Assembly (NCBI GenBank): GCA_002083615.1
Contig: MSXO01000035.1
Span: 1 to 64,000 of the forward strand
Length of the DNA: 64,000 nt
DNA from: Proteobacteria bacterium ST_bin11
GTDB lineage: Bacteria; Pseudomonadota; Gammaproteobacteria; Methylococcales; Methylomonadaceae
Direction of reading: 5' to 3'
Part shown: one piece after another, positions 1 to 9,130 of the stretch
Layout: every line of letters begins with the position of its first letter
Numbering within the stretch: position 1 is the stretch's first letter
The notes under the pieces: model-generated
Seen by the model: only the letters and a program-made list of their open reading frames with translations
Told to the model about the DNA's origin: nothing
The model's database searches: none
Position numbers and translations under genes: made by a program

Positions 1-103
1 CGGCTTTCCCTACCCCTATCGAATCCATGGGATTGAATGGCTGGGTTAATAGGTAAATGTTCGGATCAGACAGAACGCTATGCAGAGGAGAGTATTTGTT
101 ATG

Positions 104-117
104 CGCATCATGATGCG
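104..117. promoter_or_regulatory. Perfect 14-bp palindrome, probable VapB operator
   Basis: CGCATCATGATGCG is a perfect palindrome 38 bases before the VapB start. Ribbon-helix-helix antitoxins usually autoregulate by binding palindromes at this position, so this is the best operator candidate. Binding is inferred. No gene is seen in bases 1-155. Confidence 0.55.
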
Positions 118-155
118 GTATCATCTTGATGGCGCACGAATATTTGGAGATTGTT

Positions 156-404
156 ATGCGTACCACTGTTGACCTTGACGAGGATGTTCTGGCAGCTGCC
201 AAAGAACTAGCGCGGATACAAAATGTAGCAGTAGGGCGCGTTATTTCCCGGCTGATGAGAGAAGCCCTAATTGGCACTCAGAATTTTGGAGAAATTGCTG
301 GCGCTGAAATTAAAGCGGTAGGGGGCTTTCGACCTTTTGCCGCTCGTGGTGTTCTGGTCTCTAACGACAAAGTGAATGAGTTGCGTAAAATAGAAGGCGT
401 TTGA
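156..404 (+). CDS. vapB: VapB-like ribbon-helix-helix antitoxin
   Basis: This is an 82-residue protein whose N-terminus (MRTTVDLDEDVL, then a helix-rich stretch to about residue 40) fits a ribbon-helix-helix DNA-binding domain. The C-terminal half, rich in G, F and R, would wrap the toxin. ATG 156 is chosen because GGAGA lies at 146-150 with good spacing; an upstream in-frame ATG at 126 has no such site. The stop overlaps the start of the PIN-domain gene (TGATG), typical of a coupled toxin-antitoxin operon. The antitoxin role is known for the family and inferred here from the pairing. Confidence 0.85.
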   Translation: MRTTVDLDEDVLAAAKELARIQNVAVGRVISRLMREALIGTQNFGEIAGAEIKAVGGFRPFAARGVLVSNDKVNELRKIEGV

Positions 405-838
405 TGCGCGCGTTACTCGATGTAAATGTGCTGATTGCGCTGATGGACGCCGGACATGTGCATCACCAAATTGCGATGAAGTGGTTGGACAAGAACTTAT
501 CAACGGGTTGGGCTTCCTGTCCGATTACCCAGAACGGTTGTATCCGGATAATGTCTCAACCCAGCTATCCGGGTGCTCTTCCAGTTGCACAAGTTGCGGA
601 AAGATTAGCCGAGGCTTCGGAATCAGCGGAACACGAATTTTGGCCGGATAGCATAAGTTTATTGGATTCGAGTCAATTTAACTGGTCAAGCATGTTGGCG
701 TATCGTCAAGTGACGGACATTTATCTGCTGACTTTGGCTTTGCGGCATCAAGGAAGATTCGTTACATTGGATCGTTGTATAACCCTCGACTCTGTAAAAG
801 GTGCCTCTGTTGGGCAGCTTGTCTGTCTTCATAGCTAA
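404..838 (+). CDS. vapC: VapC-like PIN-domain toxin (ribonuclease)
   Basis: A 144-residue PIN-domain protein, the predicted Mg-dependent RNase of the VapBC pair. Acidic residues expected for the family are visible: Asp6 in LLDVN, the Asp of VTDIYLLTLA and the Asp of TLDRC. A QNG motif replaces the more common TE- motif, as in the actinobacterial-type VapC subgroup. The start is ATG 404, which overlaps the antitoxin stop by one base; TTG 401 is an alternative. The pair sits immediately outside the polysaccharide locus. The frame looks intact and key residues are present, so the toxin is probably functional. Confidence 0.85.
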   Translation: MRALLDVNVLIALMDAGHVHHQIAMKWLDKNLSTGWASCPITQNGCIRIMSQPSYPGALPVAQVAERLAEASESAEHEFWPDSISLLDSSQFNWSSMLAYRQVTDIYLLTLALRHQGRFVTLDRCITLDSVKGASVGQLVCLHS

Positions 839-1053
839 CACATTCGCCGTCGCGATTTAATGTAGATATTAATCGTGCCCTTAATATAGTTGCCCCGCGA
901 AAACGGGAGCCCGGAGCTTGTATGGGATTGACTCGTTCGCGGGAATGACAAATCCAGAGAGTTTAAGGTCCGGGTTAATAATTAGGTAACCGAGTGGTTA
1001 TCAAAGTAAAAATAGTCAATAGTTAAATTTGTACGTTAATCACTAGGTAAATC
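839..1053. other. Intergenic region with GC-rich hairpin
   Basis: No gene is seen. An inverted repeat (CCCGCGAA at 894-901, TTCGCGGG at 936-943) forms an 8-bp stem around a 34-base loop, followed by GGAATGAC. This looks like a dispersed intergenic repeat rather than a terminator because no T-run follows. The rest is AT-rich and would hold the rfbC promoter; no clear box was recognised. Confidence 0.5.
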
Positions 1054-1599
1054 ATGCAAGCTACTCGTCTATCCATACCCGATGTGATTCTTTTTACCCC
1101 AAAAGTATTCGGCGATGATCGCGGTTTCTTTTTTGAAAGTTTCAATGCAAGTACCTTTCAAGAACTAACCGGTTTAAAGGTCAATTTTGTGCAAGATAAC
1201 CATTCCAAATCCCAAAAGGGCGTGTTGCGTGGTCTGCATTATCAATTGCCCCCCAAAGCCCAAGGCAAACTGGTGCGGGTAGTACAAGGTGAAGTTTTTG
1301 ATGTTGCAGTTGATATTCGTAAAAATTCACCGTTTTTTGGGAAGTGGGTTGGTCAACTTTTGTCAGCAGAAAATAACCAGCAAATGTGGATACCGGAAGG
1401 ATTTGCGCACGGGTTTGTTACTTTGTCGGACACGGCAGAGTTCCTTTATAAAACCACCAATTATTATGCGCCGGAGTTTGAGCGAAGTATTGGTTGGGAT
1501 GATCCTGAACTTAAAATAGACTGGTCTTTGGATGCACAGCCAATAGTTTCGAATAAGGATCGTCAAGGCTTACTTTTTCGCCATGCGGAATATTTTTAG
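1054..1599 (+). CDS. rfbC: dTDP-4-dehydrorhamnose 3,5-epimerase
   Basis: RmlC/RfbC converts dTDP-4-keto-6-deoxy-glucose to the L-lyxo isomer on the way to dTDP-L-rhamnose. The 181-residue protein has full family length and the diagnostic GVLRGLHYQ segment with the catalytic His62, followed by the beta-barrel signature GKLVRVVQG and EGFAHGF. ATG 1054 is preceded by TAGGTAA. The other dTDP-rhamnose genes (rfbA, rfbB, rfbD) are not in the window, so they must lie elsewhere. It opens the polysaccharide locus, 17 bases before kdsD. Confidence 0.95.
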   Translation: MQATRLSIPDVILFTPKVFGDDRGFFFESFNASTFQELTGLKVNFVQDNHSKSQKGVLRGLHYQLPPKAQGKLVRVVQGEVFDVAVDIRKNSPFFGKWVGQLLSAENNQQMWIPEGFAHGFVTLSDTAEFLYKTTNYYAPEFERSIGWDDPELKIDWSLDAQPIVSNKDRQGLLFRHAEYF

Positions 1600-1616
1600 C
1601 GTAACCCTCAGTTGGA

Positions 1617-2606
1617 ATGACTCTGTTGAATAATTCTTATCAAGCTATCCTCGATTGCGTAAAAGGAACAATCTCAATAGAAGCTGAAGCTTTGCAGCAA
1701 CTGTCCGATGCTGTTGATAAAAGCTATGTGGCGGCAGTAAGGATGTTATTGAACTGTAACGGGAAAGTGGTTGTTACCGGCATAGGTAAGTCGGGTTTGA
1801 TCGCTCAAAAAATAGTTGCAACCCTGTGCAGCACCGGTACTTTGGCGGTCTTTTTACACCCGTCAGAAGCTATGCATGGTGATTTGGGCGTGGTAAGTCC
1901 TGGTGATGTTTTAATTGCTATTGGAAAAAGCGGGGAAAGTGAAGAGCTGACAGCGCTATTGCCCCTAATGAAAAGTCTAAAAGTAAATGTGATATCTATT
2001 ACTGGTGGCATTGAATCCACGCTAGCAAAATATTCAGATATCGTCCTTCATATTCCAATAACTAGAGAAGCATGCCCATTTGATTTGGCCCCAACAGTAT
2101 CTACAACTGCTTCACTTGCTGTCGGGGATGGGCTGGCGATTGCCTTGATGAAATTAAAATCATTTACACCAGAGCAATTTGCCATCTCCCATCCTGGAGG
2201 AAAATTGGGCAAAAGATTGTTACTCAGAGTATGTGATGTAATGAAGCCGAAAAGTGTTTGTCCTGTTTTGAGTCCCGATAAATCTACAATGGAAGATGTA
2301 CTGCTTTCACTCTCAGAATATGGGTTAGGCCTTGTTTTGTTTGTGAACAACGATAATCGCTTGGTCGGATTAATTACGGATGGGGATATTAGAAGGTTGT
2401 TAACTACAAATAGGCATGAATTCTTTGATTTGACAGTTGATAATATTATTAATAAATCCCCTTTAACAATATCTCCATCATTGCTTGCAATAGAAGCGTT
2501 GGAATTAATGGAAAAAAGAGATCGGCCTTTGAATGTTATGCCTGTGCTTGAGTCCGGCAAATGTCTGGGAGTAATACGAATACATGATCTCCTCCAGCTT
2601 AGTTGA
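1617..2606 (+). CDS. kdsD: Arabinose-5-phosphate isomerase (KdsD/KpsF family)
   Basis: This enzyme interconverts ribulose-5-phosphate and arabinose-5-phosphate, the first step to Kdo. The 329-residue protein has an N-terminal SIS sugar-isomerase domain (about 40-175, with GIGKSGLIAQKI and HPSEAMHGDLG) and two CBS domains (about 205-325), the standard KdsD/KpsF/GutQ layout and length. In a polysaccharide locus it may be a capsule-type KpsF copy or the only housekeeping KdsD; the sequence alone does not decide. Its stop overlaps the region of the next start by a few bases, suggesting co-transcription. Confidence 0.93.
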   Translation: MTLLNNSYQAILDCVKGTISIEAEALQQLSDAVDKSYVAAVRMLLNCNGKVVVTGIGKSGLIAQKIVATLCSTGTLAVFLHPSEAMHGDLGVVSPGDVLIAIGKSGESEELTALLPLMKSLKVNVISITGGIESTLAKYSDIVLHIPITREACPFDLAPTVSTTASLAVGDGLAIALMKLKSFTPEQFAISHPGGKLGKRLLLRVCDVMKPKSVCPVLSPDKSTMEDVLLSLSEYGLGLVLFVNNDNRLVGLITDGDIRRLLTTNRHEFFDLTVDNIINKSPLTISPSLLAIEALELMEKRDRPLNVMPVLESGKCLGVIRIHDLLQLS

Positions 2607-2611
2607 ATTTT

Positions 2612-5059
2612 ATGAAAAAAATGCATATTGGATGGAAGGTATCAACACTTAATTTGAAGCTTGCTAGCTTGCGTTACAGAGTTTTAATACCCGTTCTGGC
2701 ATTAAAAGAACACGAGATTGAAAGTAGAATTATTTATAGGTTAAATTCATCTAGTTTGACTGGTTTGGATGCACTTATAATTGTAAAAAGCTTTACCTTA
2801 GAAGACTATTACTTGGCACATGAAGCAGTAAAGATAGGAGTGCCTGTTATATTTGATCTTTGTGATAACATCTTCATTGGAGAATACAAAGGAAAGCATA
2901 GTTTATCTCCCTCAGAGATTTTTCTACAAATTTCAAACATAGCTAGCGCAATCGTTGTGTCTACCGACCCTCTTGCTTTGATTGTTAAGAAAAAAATATC
3001 TCGTGATATACCGATATACGTTGTGCCGGATGGAATAGAAACTGCAGAAATAGTTGAGAAAGCTAAACGTCTTCTAACAGTGCCTCAAATAATAGAGGGT
3101 TTTTGCAGATTCCTTATTCAACTTAAAAGGCCAGTAGAGCAAGTTGGGGTAAAGTTTTCATTTTTTAATACAGCATCGCCCATAGGAATATTGCAAGGAT
3201 TACTCAAGGAATTAGTGAGTTTTACGAAGCGAGCTTTTTGCATTGCCAAGCGTTATCTCTATTGGCGTTTTTGGATGAAATTATCATATTCATATTATGA
3301 TCGTAATTTGCGAAAGCTATTGACGGGAGTTCCTTCTAAGCTAAATCCTAAAGATTTGAGTGAGATAACTGTTGAAAAACATTTATCATTGTCACCGTCT
3401 TCCTCAAAGATTGTTTGGTTTGGAAGCCATGGTGCGGATCATGCTAATTTCGGCATGCTTGACTTACTTATTATCCGAGAAGAGTTAGAGAAATTAGCAT
3501 GTGAACTTCCCCTAGAGCTTATCGTGGTTAGTAACAATTTTTCAAAGTTCAAACAGTACATTAGTCCAATGTCAATCCCTACTCGTTATGTTGAATGGAC
3601 GGCAGATTCCATGACGGAGTATTTACAAAAGGCAGATGTGGTTGTTATTCCGAATAGTCTTGATGAGTTTAGTATATGTAAATCAGCTAATCGTACAGTT
3701 CTAGCGCTCTCAAATAATGTACCTGTGGTCGCAACTTCTACTCCTGCTCTGCTAGATCTTAAAGATTGTATTGTTCTAAATGATTTTGAAAACGGTTTGC
3801 GACGTTATCTGAATGACTCAGGGTTTGCTCAGCAGCATGTGCAGAAAGGACAGGAGTTGATCGGAGAATTGTTTGGGCTGCAAACAATTGGCAAGTTATG
3901 GAATGCAGTAATAGACAATACGATTTCCACTTCATCACTGAACAATAACTCACTAAAACCAGAGTTAATTTTCTTGGTGCATCTTCCTCAAGATATTGAG
4001 ATTTTGCCCCCCTTGCTGACAAGTGCATGTAAACTTGGAGTTCAGTGTAGTATTTGGGGCAGTTTAGAGGCTGTTCGGAGATGGCCTAGTTTAGGTAACT
4101 GGATAAAGAACCAAAAAACTGATTGGCGAATACTGCCCAATAATATGAAAGGTGTTGATGTAAATGTATTCCCTAAGTCTGCCTGTGCGGTATTTTCTGC
4201 TACTGAAACTAATTTAAATCCTCACCGTTTCACCCATTCATTAGTTAAGCTTGCCAATGATGCTGGTTTGTACACTGCTACCGTTCAACATGGTTTTGAG
4301 AATGTCGGTATTAGTTATACCGATCATGTTCATGCTATAGAACGGATCAGAATAGCCTCTAATCATATTTATATTTGGGGTTCCTTAGAAACCTTGCACA
4401 AGGATATTCCGGTGGCTACACGGCAAAAATGTATTTCTGTTGGATGCCCAAAGCCAGAAACTGTTGAAAAGATATTAATTGGGGGCTGGGATGGGCGTCC
4501 TAAGCCATTAATAGGAATATTCGAAAACTTACATTGGCATAGATATTCAGAAGAATATCGTCAGTTTTTTATCGAAAGTGTCGTTAGAATTGCCGAGCTA
4601 TTCCCCGAGGTTGATTTTTTTATTAAGCCCCATAACGCTGGATTGTGGTTGACTAGCCGCTATCAAGGTTAAAAGCCTGAGTTAGATAACTTAATTATTA
4701 TTGATCCGAGAGAGCCTGATTGGAAGGATATAACCGCGTCAATGTTATTCGGATACCTTGCCGGAGTAATTACTACACCATCTACTGTTGCTTTAGACGC
4801 AGCTAGAGTTAGAATGCCAGTGGCCGTAGTGGCAAAAGGGCTTGAAATAAAAAATTATGAACCGTTGACGTTAGTCAATAATTTGGATGATTGGCATGAT
4901 TTCATTAAATTAGCCACAGATGATATTCGCTGCAAAGAACTAAATCAGAAGTCACGGCAGTTTGTGGATAGAGTTTTGGTTTCTGGCGACGCGGCAACGA
5001 GAATAATTGAAAGTATAATCGCTTACAGCAAAATACGTGAAAGAAAAAATGCTGCGTAA
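2612..5059 (+). pseudogene. Two-domain glycosyltransferase gene interrupted by an in-frame stop codon
   Basis: From ATG 2612 the frame encodes 686 residues, ends at TAA 4670-4672, then continues in the same frame without shift to 5059, for an 815-codon gene. The second part carries the end of the domain: TTPSTVALDAARVRMPVAVV at about 4770-4830 looks like the nucleotide-binding end of a GT-B transferase and cannot work alone. Residues 1-420 are a GT4-like domain related to those encoded at 7109 and 9127 (shared hydrophobic strand then D-D/DN-L; here IFDLCDNIF). Residues 430-815 resemble CDP-glycerol-type surface-polymer transferases (VQHGFENVGIS, FIKPHN). The stop may be a real recent mutation, a readthrough site or a sequence error. 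The first domain could still be active in the truncated product. Confidence 0.8.
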
Positions 5060-6152
5060 TATTCTAATTACTGGTGGTGCTGGTTTTATTGGTTCTCGTT
5101 TGGTCTCCGCATTGTCGCAGGGTGAACCAGAAAGTAATATATGGGTTTTGGATAATCTACATCCGCAAGTACATGGCTTAAATCCAGAATTACCACATTT
5201 TGCTAGCACTGTTAATTTTATTAAAGGCGATATTGCTGATAAGCTCATTGTGAAATCCGCAGTTGAATTGGCTCAGCCGGAGTTAATCTATCACTTAGCG
5301 GCTGAAACTGGTACTGGTCAATCTTATGATGAGGTATCGAGATACTGTGAAGTCAATGTATCAGGTACCGCGAATTTAATTGAAGCTGTACGAACTATAT
5401 CAGGAGCCGTAACAAAGAAGATTGTGTTGGCCGCTTCTCGTGCCGTATATGGGGAAGGCGGTTATCGAGATTCAATGGGACGAGTTTATACTGGGCTTCC
5501 TAGGCAAGCCCAAATGATGTCATTGAGAAATTTTGAAGTGCCTTTAGCCGCTGGTGCTAAATTCCCCGCTGAAGCTATTGCGAGTAACGCCCAGTTATCA
5601 GTCGCTCCATCTTCAGTGTATGCCTCGACTAAACTTATGCAAGAGTACCTATTGAACCAAACAGGTGAAGGTGCTGGTTGGTCATCAACTATCTTGCGTT
5701 TTCAGAATGTATATGGCCCAGGCCAGTCGTTACGCAATCCTTACACCGGTGTTCTTTCGATTTTTTCCCGGCAGTTATTGGAAGGAAAGAAACTGGAGAT
5801 TTATGAAGATGGACGCATAGCTAGAGACTTTGTTTATGTTGATGACGTGGTCGATGCACTTGTTAAAGCTGGTCTACAAACCTTGCCGCATGGTACCACA
5901 ATAGATATAGGGACAGGCCAAGCTATCAGTATATTGGATGTTGCACGTTTATTGATGAAGTATTTGGGAGTTTCAGATGATCATTATTCCGTCACAGGGG
6001 CGTTTCGCGTAGGGGATATTCGTCATGCCTGCGCTGATATTGATGCAGCTAGAGACTTATTGGGATGGGCTCCACGTGTGAGTGCGGAAACCGGCCTGTC
6101 GTTACTTGCTAATTGGGCTCGAACCGAGTTTGACTCGGGAAGCGGGCTGTAA
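5049..6152 (+). CDS. NAD-dependent nucleotide-sugar epimerase/dehydratase (extended SDR)
   Basis: A 367-residue extended short-chain dehydrogenase. GGAGFIGS near the N-terminus binds NAD(P), and YASTK supplies the catalytic Tyr and Lys. The segment LRFQNVYGPGQSLRNPYTGV followed by RDFVYVDDV resembles dTDP-L-rhamnose 4-epimerases, so production of dTDP-6-deoxy-L-talose is possible and would fit the nearby rfbC. UDP-hexose 4-epimerase is the other option. The start is ATG 5049, which overlaps the preceding broken gene by 11 bases; GTG 5037 is an alternative. It sits 14 bases before the next gene, in an apparent operon. Confidence 0.85.
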   Translation: MLRNILITGGAGFIGSRLVSALSQGEPESNIWVLDNLHPQVHGLNPELPHFASTVNFIKGDIADKLIVKSAVELAQPELIYHLAAETGTGQSYDEVSRYCEVNVSGTANLIEAVRTISGAVTKKIVLAASRAVYGEGGYRDSMGRVYTGLPRQAQMMSLRNFEVPLAAGAKFPAEAIASNAQLSVAPSSVYASTKLMQEYLLNQTGEGAGWSSTILRFQNVYGPGQSLRNPYTGVLSIFSRQLLEGKKLEIYEDGRIARDFVYVDDVVDALVKAGLQTLPHGTTIDIGTGQAISILDVARLLMKYLGVSDDHYSVTGAFRVGDIRHACADIDAARDLLGWAPRVSAETGLSLLANWARTEFDSGSGL

Positions 6153-6166
6153 AAAAGGAGATTGTT

Positions 6167-7105
6167 ATGTCAAATGATGATGTCATCCGAGTTTATGTAG
6201 GCACAGATCGCTCCCAGTTACTTGCCGTACCGGTATTAGAGCACTCGATTAAACGACACACTTCCGCAAAAGTTGAGGTCGTCCCCATGCTTGATTTGCC
6301 GGTTCCCAGGCCTAAGGATCCACGTAATGGTCAACGCACCGGGTTTTCATTTAGTCGGTTCTGCATTCCGAAACTAGCGGGTTATAAAGGCAGGGCAATC
6401 TATATGGATGCGGATATGCTGGTATTTAAGGATATTCGTGAGTTATGGGAAATCCCTTTCGATGGCGCTAAGATTGTCATCCAAAAAGAGGTCAAATTTG
6501 AAGATGTGACCACGCAGAAAATCGGTGCTCCTAAAAAGAGAAAAAAACAGTGCGCAGTAATGTTGCTGGATTGTGAGCGACTCGATTGGGAAATCGAAAA
6601 AATTGTTGCAGGTATGGATGACGGGAGTTACGACTACGAACAACTTATGTATGACATGTGTATTCTTGATGAGTCTGACGTTAAGTACGGAGTTCCCTTT
6701 GAATGGAACAGTCTAGAGCACTGGGATCCTGAAACCAGTCTGATCCACTATACCGATGTTTATACTCAGCCGTGGACAGAATGTGGCAATAAGTTCGGTT
6801 ATCTATGGTTTAACGAAGTTCGGAATATGTTAGCGCAAAGAAAGCTCGACGAAGCTGCCATAAAGAAAGATATTGATCTTGGATATTTCCGACCATCGCT
6901 TCTACGTGACATCAAATATAGGCATCTCATCCCATCTTTTCTTTTGGATTTGTGGGACAAGAATAACGCTTCGATCGACAAGATGAGTGGATATATAAAG
7001 CACAAAGCGGTATATGAAGCTAAGCGCATACGTCAGCAAGCTATTAAAGATTTTGAGGCAAAAGGGTGTGCCGAGAATGCTTCAACCAGCCACTCTCTTA
7101 CCTAG
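6167..7105 (+). CDS. GT-A glycosyltransferase, family 8-like
   Basis: A 312-residue protein with a single GT-A fold. VYVGTDRSQ opens the nucleotide-binding strand, and IYMDADMLVF (Asp81 and Asp83) is the DxD-type metal and sugar-nucleotide site. FEWNSLEHW and IHYTDVYTQPW are further blocks shared with two paralogues in this window: the C-terminal half of the protein at 7109-9130 and the protein at 22868-23794. An AAAGGAG site precedes ATG 6167. Donor and acceptor are unknown. It is adjacent to its closest paralogue, suggesting an old tandem duplication. Confidence 0.85.
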   Translation: MSNDDVIRVYVGTDRSQLLAVPVLEHSIKRHTSAKVEVVPMLDLPVPRPKDPRNGQRTGFSFSRFCIPKLAGYKGRAIYMDADMLVFKDIRELWEIPFDGAKIVIQKEVKFEDVTTQKIGAPKKRKKQCAVMLLDCERLDWEIEKIVAGMDDGSYDYEQLMYDMCILDESDVKYGVPFEWNSLEHWDPETSLIHYTDVYTQPWTECGNKFGYLWFNEVRNMLAQRKLDEAAIKKDIDLGYFRPSLLRDIKYRHLIPSFLLDLWDKNNASIDKMSGYIKHKAVYEAKRIRQQAIKDFEAKGCAENASTSHSLT

Positions 7106-7108
7106 TAT

Positions 7109-9130
7109 ATGAAGTTCCCGTTCCGTCCCGAACATATTGTGTCAAGTGATTTTGAGATCTTTGTTGGGGGTAACCCTTCAGCGCGCAATGTACTTATTTT
7201 TACTGAATATGTTAACGCAACTTATTTTATTAGCTTTGATATTCCGCTACGGCAGTTGCATCAACAAGGGAATATTAACTTTGCCGCGGCGTCTCAAAAA
7301 TTTATTGCAAACCAGGGGCCAAAGAGCTGGGAACGCATGGCAAATGTGTTCAAGCCCGATTTGGTAGTGATGACTCGTTACGGTCAAATTGACGGGCCGG
7401 AGATTTTAGCCAGCTTCCAGAGCCGGGGCGTCCCGGTTATTTATCACATTGATGATAACTTGCTCGAACTGTCAGCATCACTCGGAGCGGAAATCCAGAA
7501 GCGTCACGGCGAAGTAGCGGACACTCGACGTATGCTGATGGAGCGGTGTGATTTGATTTACGCCTCGACCCCAAATCTAGCAGAAGTTTTGCGCAAGAAA
7601 TTTCCATCGCAACGTATTTTCTGTGGGATTTATGCGCCCTATATGGGCAATTCCGTGCGGGAAAGGCGGTCAGTTGTTGGATGTTCTTCGATAATAGGCT
7701 ATATGGGATCCAAAGGGCATCAACAGGACTTGGAATCAGTTATTCCCGCAATTGCACGTTTAATGGATGAACGTACCGATTTGAGATTCGAGGTGTTTGG
7801 CTCAATTAGTATGCCCATTAGTCTTCTCCGATTTGGGGATCGCGTAGTTAGTCATTCCGTTCAGAAATCGTACCCAGAGTTTCTTGCTGAGTTAGCAAAT
7901 CTGGGATGGAGCTTAGGACTTGCTCCCTTGGTGGATGAGCCTTTTAACCGCTGTAAGGCTCCAACTAAATACATTGAATATTCTGCGGCAGGGATTCCAA
8001 CAATTGCTTCGTACTCCCCGGTATATGGTGAAGTAGTCCCGCCAGAAGCAGGTTTGCTAGTGGCAGACAATGATTGGTACGGTGCCATTTCTTTTTGGCT
8101 AGACCGACCAGGGTTAGCCAAGTCTGCACTGAGTCTTGCCCAAGAATATTGTGCTGGAGAGTTCAGTTTAGATAACCTAGCGAAACAACTAACCTATGTG
8201 TTTGATTTAGTTCGTGATGCTCGTGAAGTGATCTATGTTTATGTGGGTGCCGATCGTTCTCAGCAATTGGCAATCAAAGTTCTAGAACACTCAATTAGGC
8301 GTAATACCACCGCCCCAGTTAAAGTAATTCCGATGATAGACCTTGATGTGCCTGTGCCGAAAGACCCCAGAAATAGTCAGCGTACCGGTTTTTCATTCAG
8401 CAGATTTTGCATCCCTGCGCTGGCTGGCTACCGCGGTAAGGGAATCTATATGGATGCCGATATGCAAGTATTTAAAGATATTCGCGCGCTTTGGGACTTA
8501 CCCTTTAATGGTAAAAAGGTACTTGTTCAGCATTCAGTAAAGCACACAGAGGAAACTTTAAAAAAAGAAAATGCCCCGGCAACACGAAAGAAGCAGTGTT
8601 CAGTGATGTTGTTAGATTGTGCAAATCTTGATTGGAATATCGATCAAATTGTACGTGATCTTGATAAGGGGTTATATGACTATTCCAAGCTCATGGATGA
8701 GCTTTGCCTCGAACCAGAGAATAATATTGGTTATGACATCCCCTTTGAATGGAACAGTTTGGAACACTATCGAGCTGAAACTTGTCTGATCCACTACACC
8801 GATATGGGAACGCAGCCGTGGGTATCTACCAGAAATCCGAATAGTCACGTTTGGTTGGGAGAAGTCCGGGAAATGCTAAATAACGGCAGTCTGAATATTG
8901 ACGAATTAAAACACGAAATCCGTCAAGGGTACTTTCGACCGTCATTGGTGCGTGAAATAAAGTATGGTCAACTTGTCCCTGCTTTTCTTCGTGCGTTGTT
9001 CAATGCGCTCAACTCTGTACTTGATAAATTGCAAGGGTATGTACCGCATCAGTCTGTTTATAAAGCAAAAAAGGCCAGAAACAAAGCCATAACTACATAT
9101 TCTGCCGCAACTAAAGCAACGGGTAATTGA
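7109..9130 (+). CDS. Bifunctional glycosyltransferase: GT4-like domain fused to GT8-like domain
   Basis: A 673-residue fusion. Residues 1-370 form a GT-B, GT4-like transferase with YHIDDNLLEL, a GYMGS segment and a C-terminal donor-site region (KYIEYSAAGIPTIA). Residues from about 374 form a GT-A domain closely related in layout to the gene just upstream, with VYVGADRSQ, IYMDADMQVF, FEWNSLEHY and IHYTDMGTQPW. Two catalytic domains in one chain would add two sugars in sequence. ATG 7109 lies 3 bases after the previous stop. The duplicated domain is clearly diverged at DNA level, so the duplication is not recent. Confidence 0.87.
   Translation: MKFPFRPEHIVSSDFEIFVGGNPSARNVLIFTEYVNATYFISFDIPLRQLHQQGNINFAAASQKFIANQGPKSWERMANVFKPDLVVMTRYGQIDGPEILASFQSRGVPVIYHIDDNLLELSASLGAEIQKRHGEVADTRRMLMERCDLIYASTPNLAEVLRKKFPSQRIFCGIYAPYMGNSVRERRSVVGCSSIIGYMGSKGHQQDLESVIPAIARLMDERTDLRFEVFGSISMPISLLRFGDRVVSHSVQKSYPEFLAELANLGWSLGLAPLVDEPFNRCKAPTKYIEYSAAGIPTIASYSPVYGEVVPPEAGLLVADNDWYGAISFWLDRPGLAKSALSLAQEYCAGEFSLDNLAKQLTYVFDLVRDAREVIYVYVGADRSQQLAIKVLEHSIRRNTTAPVKVIPMIDLDVPVPKDPRNSQRTGFSFSRFCIPALAGYRGKGIYMDADMQVFKDIRALWDLPFNGKKVLVQHSVKHTEETLKKENAPATRKKQCSVMLLDCANLDWNIDQIVRDLDKGLYDYSKLMDELCLEPENNIGYDIPFEWNSLEHYRAETCLIHYTDMGTQPWVSTRNPNSHVWLGEVREMLNNGSLNIDELKHEIRQGYFRPSLVREIKYGQLVPAFLRALFNALNSVLDKLQGYVPHQSVYKAKKARNKAITTYSAATKATGN

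Noticed and set aside
894..943. Rho-independent terminator after vapC
   Set aside because: The stem has a 34-base loop and no T-run follows; more like a dispersed palindromic repeat.
2048..2626. Minus-strand open frame of 192 residues
   Set aside because: Shadow of kdsD; composition is serine-rich without family motifs and the plus strand has clear SIS and CBS domains.
4742..5059. Independent 105-residue gene
   Set aside because: It is collinear and in frame with the preceding glycosyltransferase, begins in the middle of a conserved block and has no ribosome site, so it is the tail of the broken gene.
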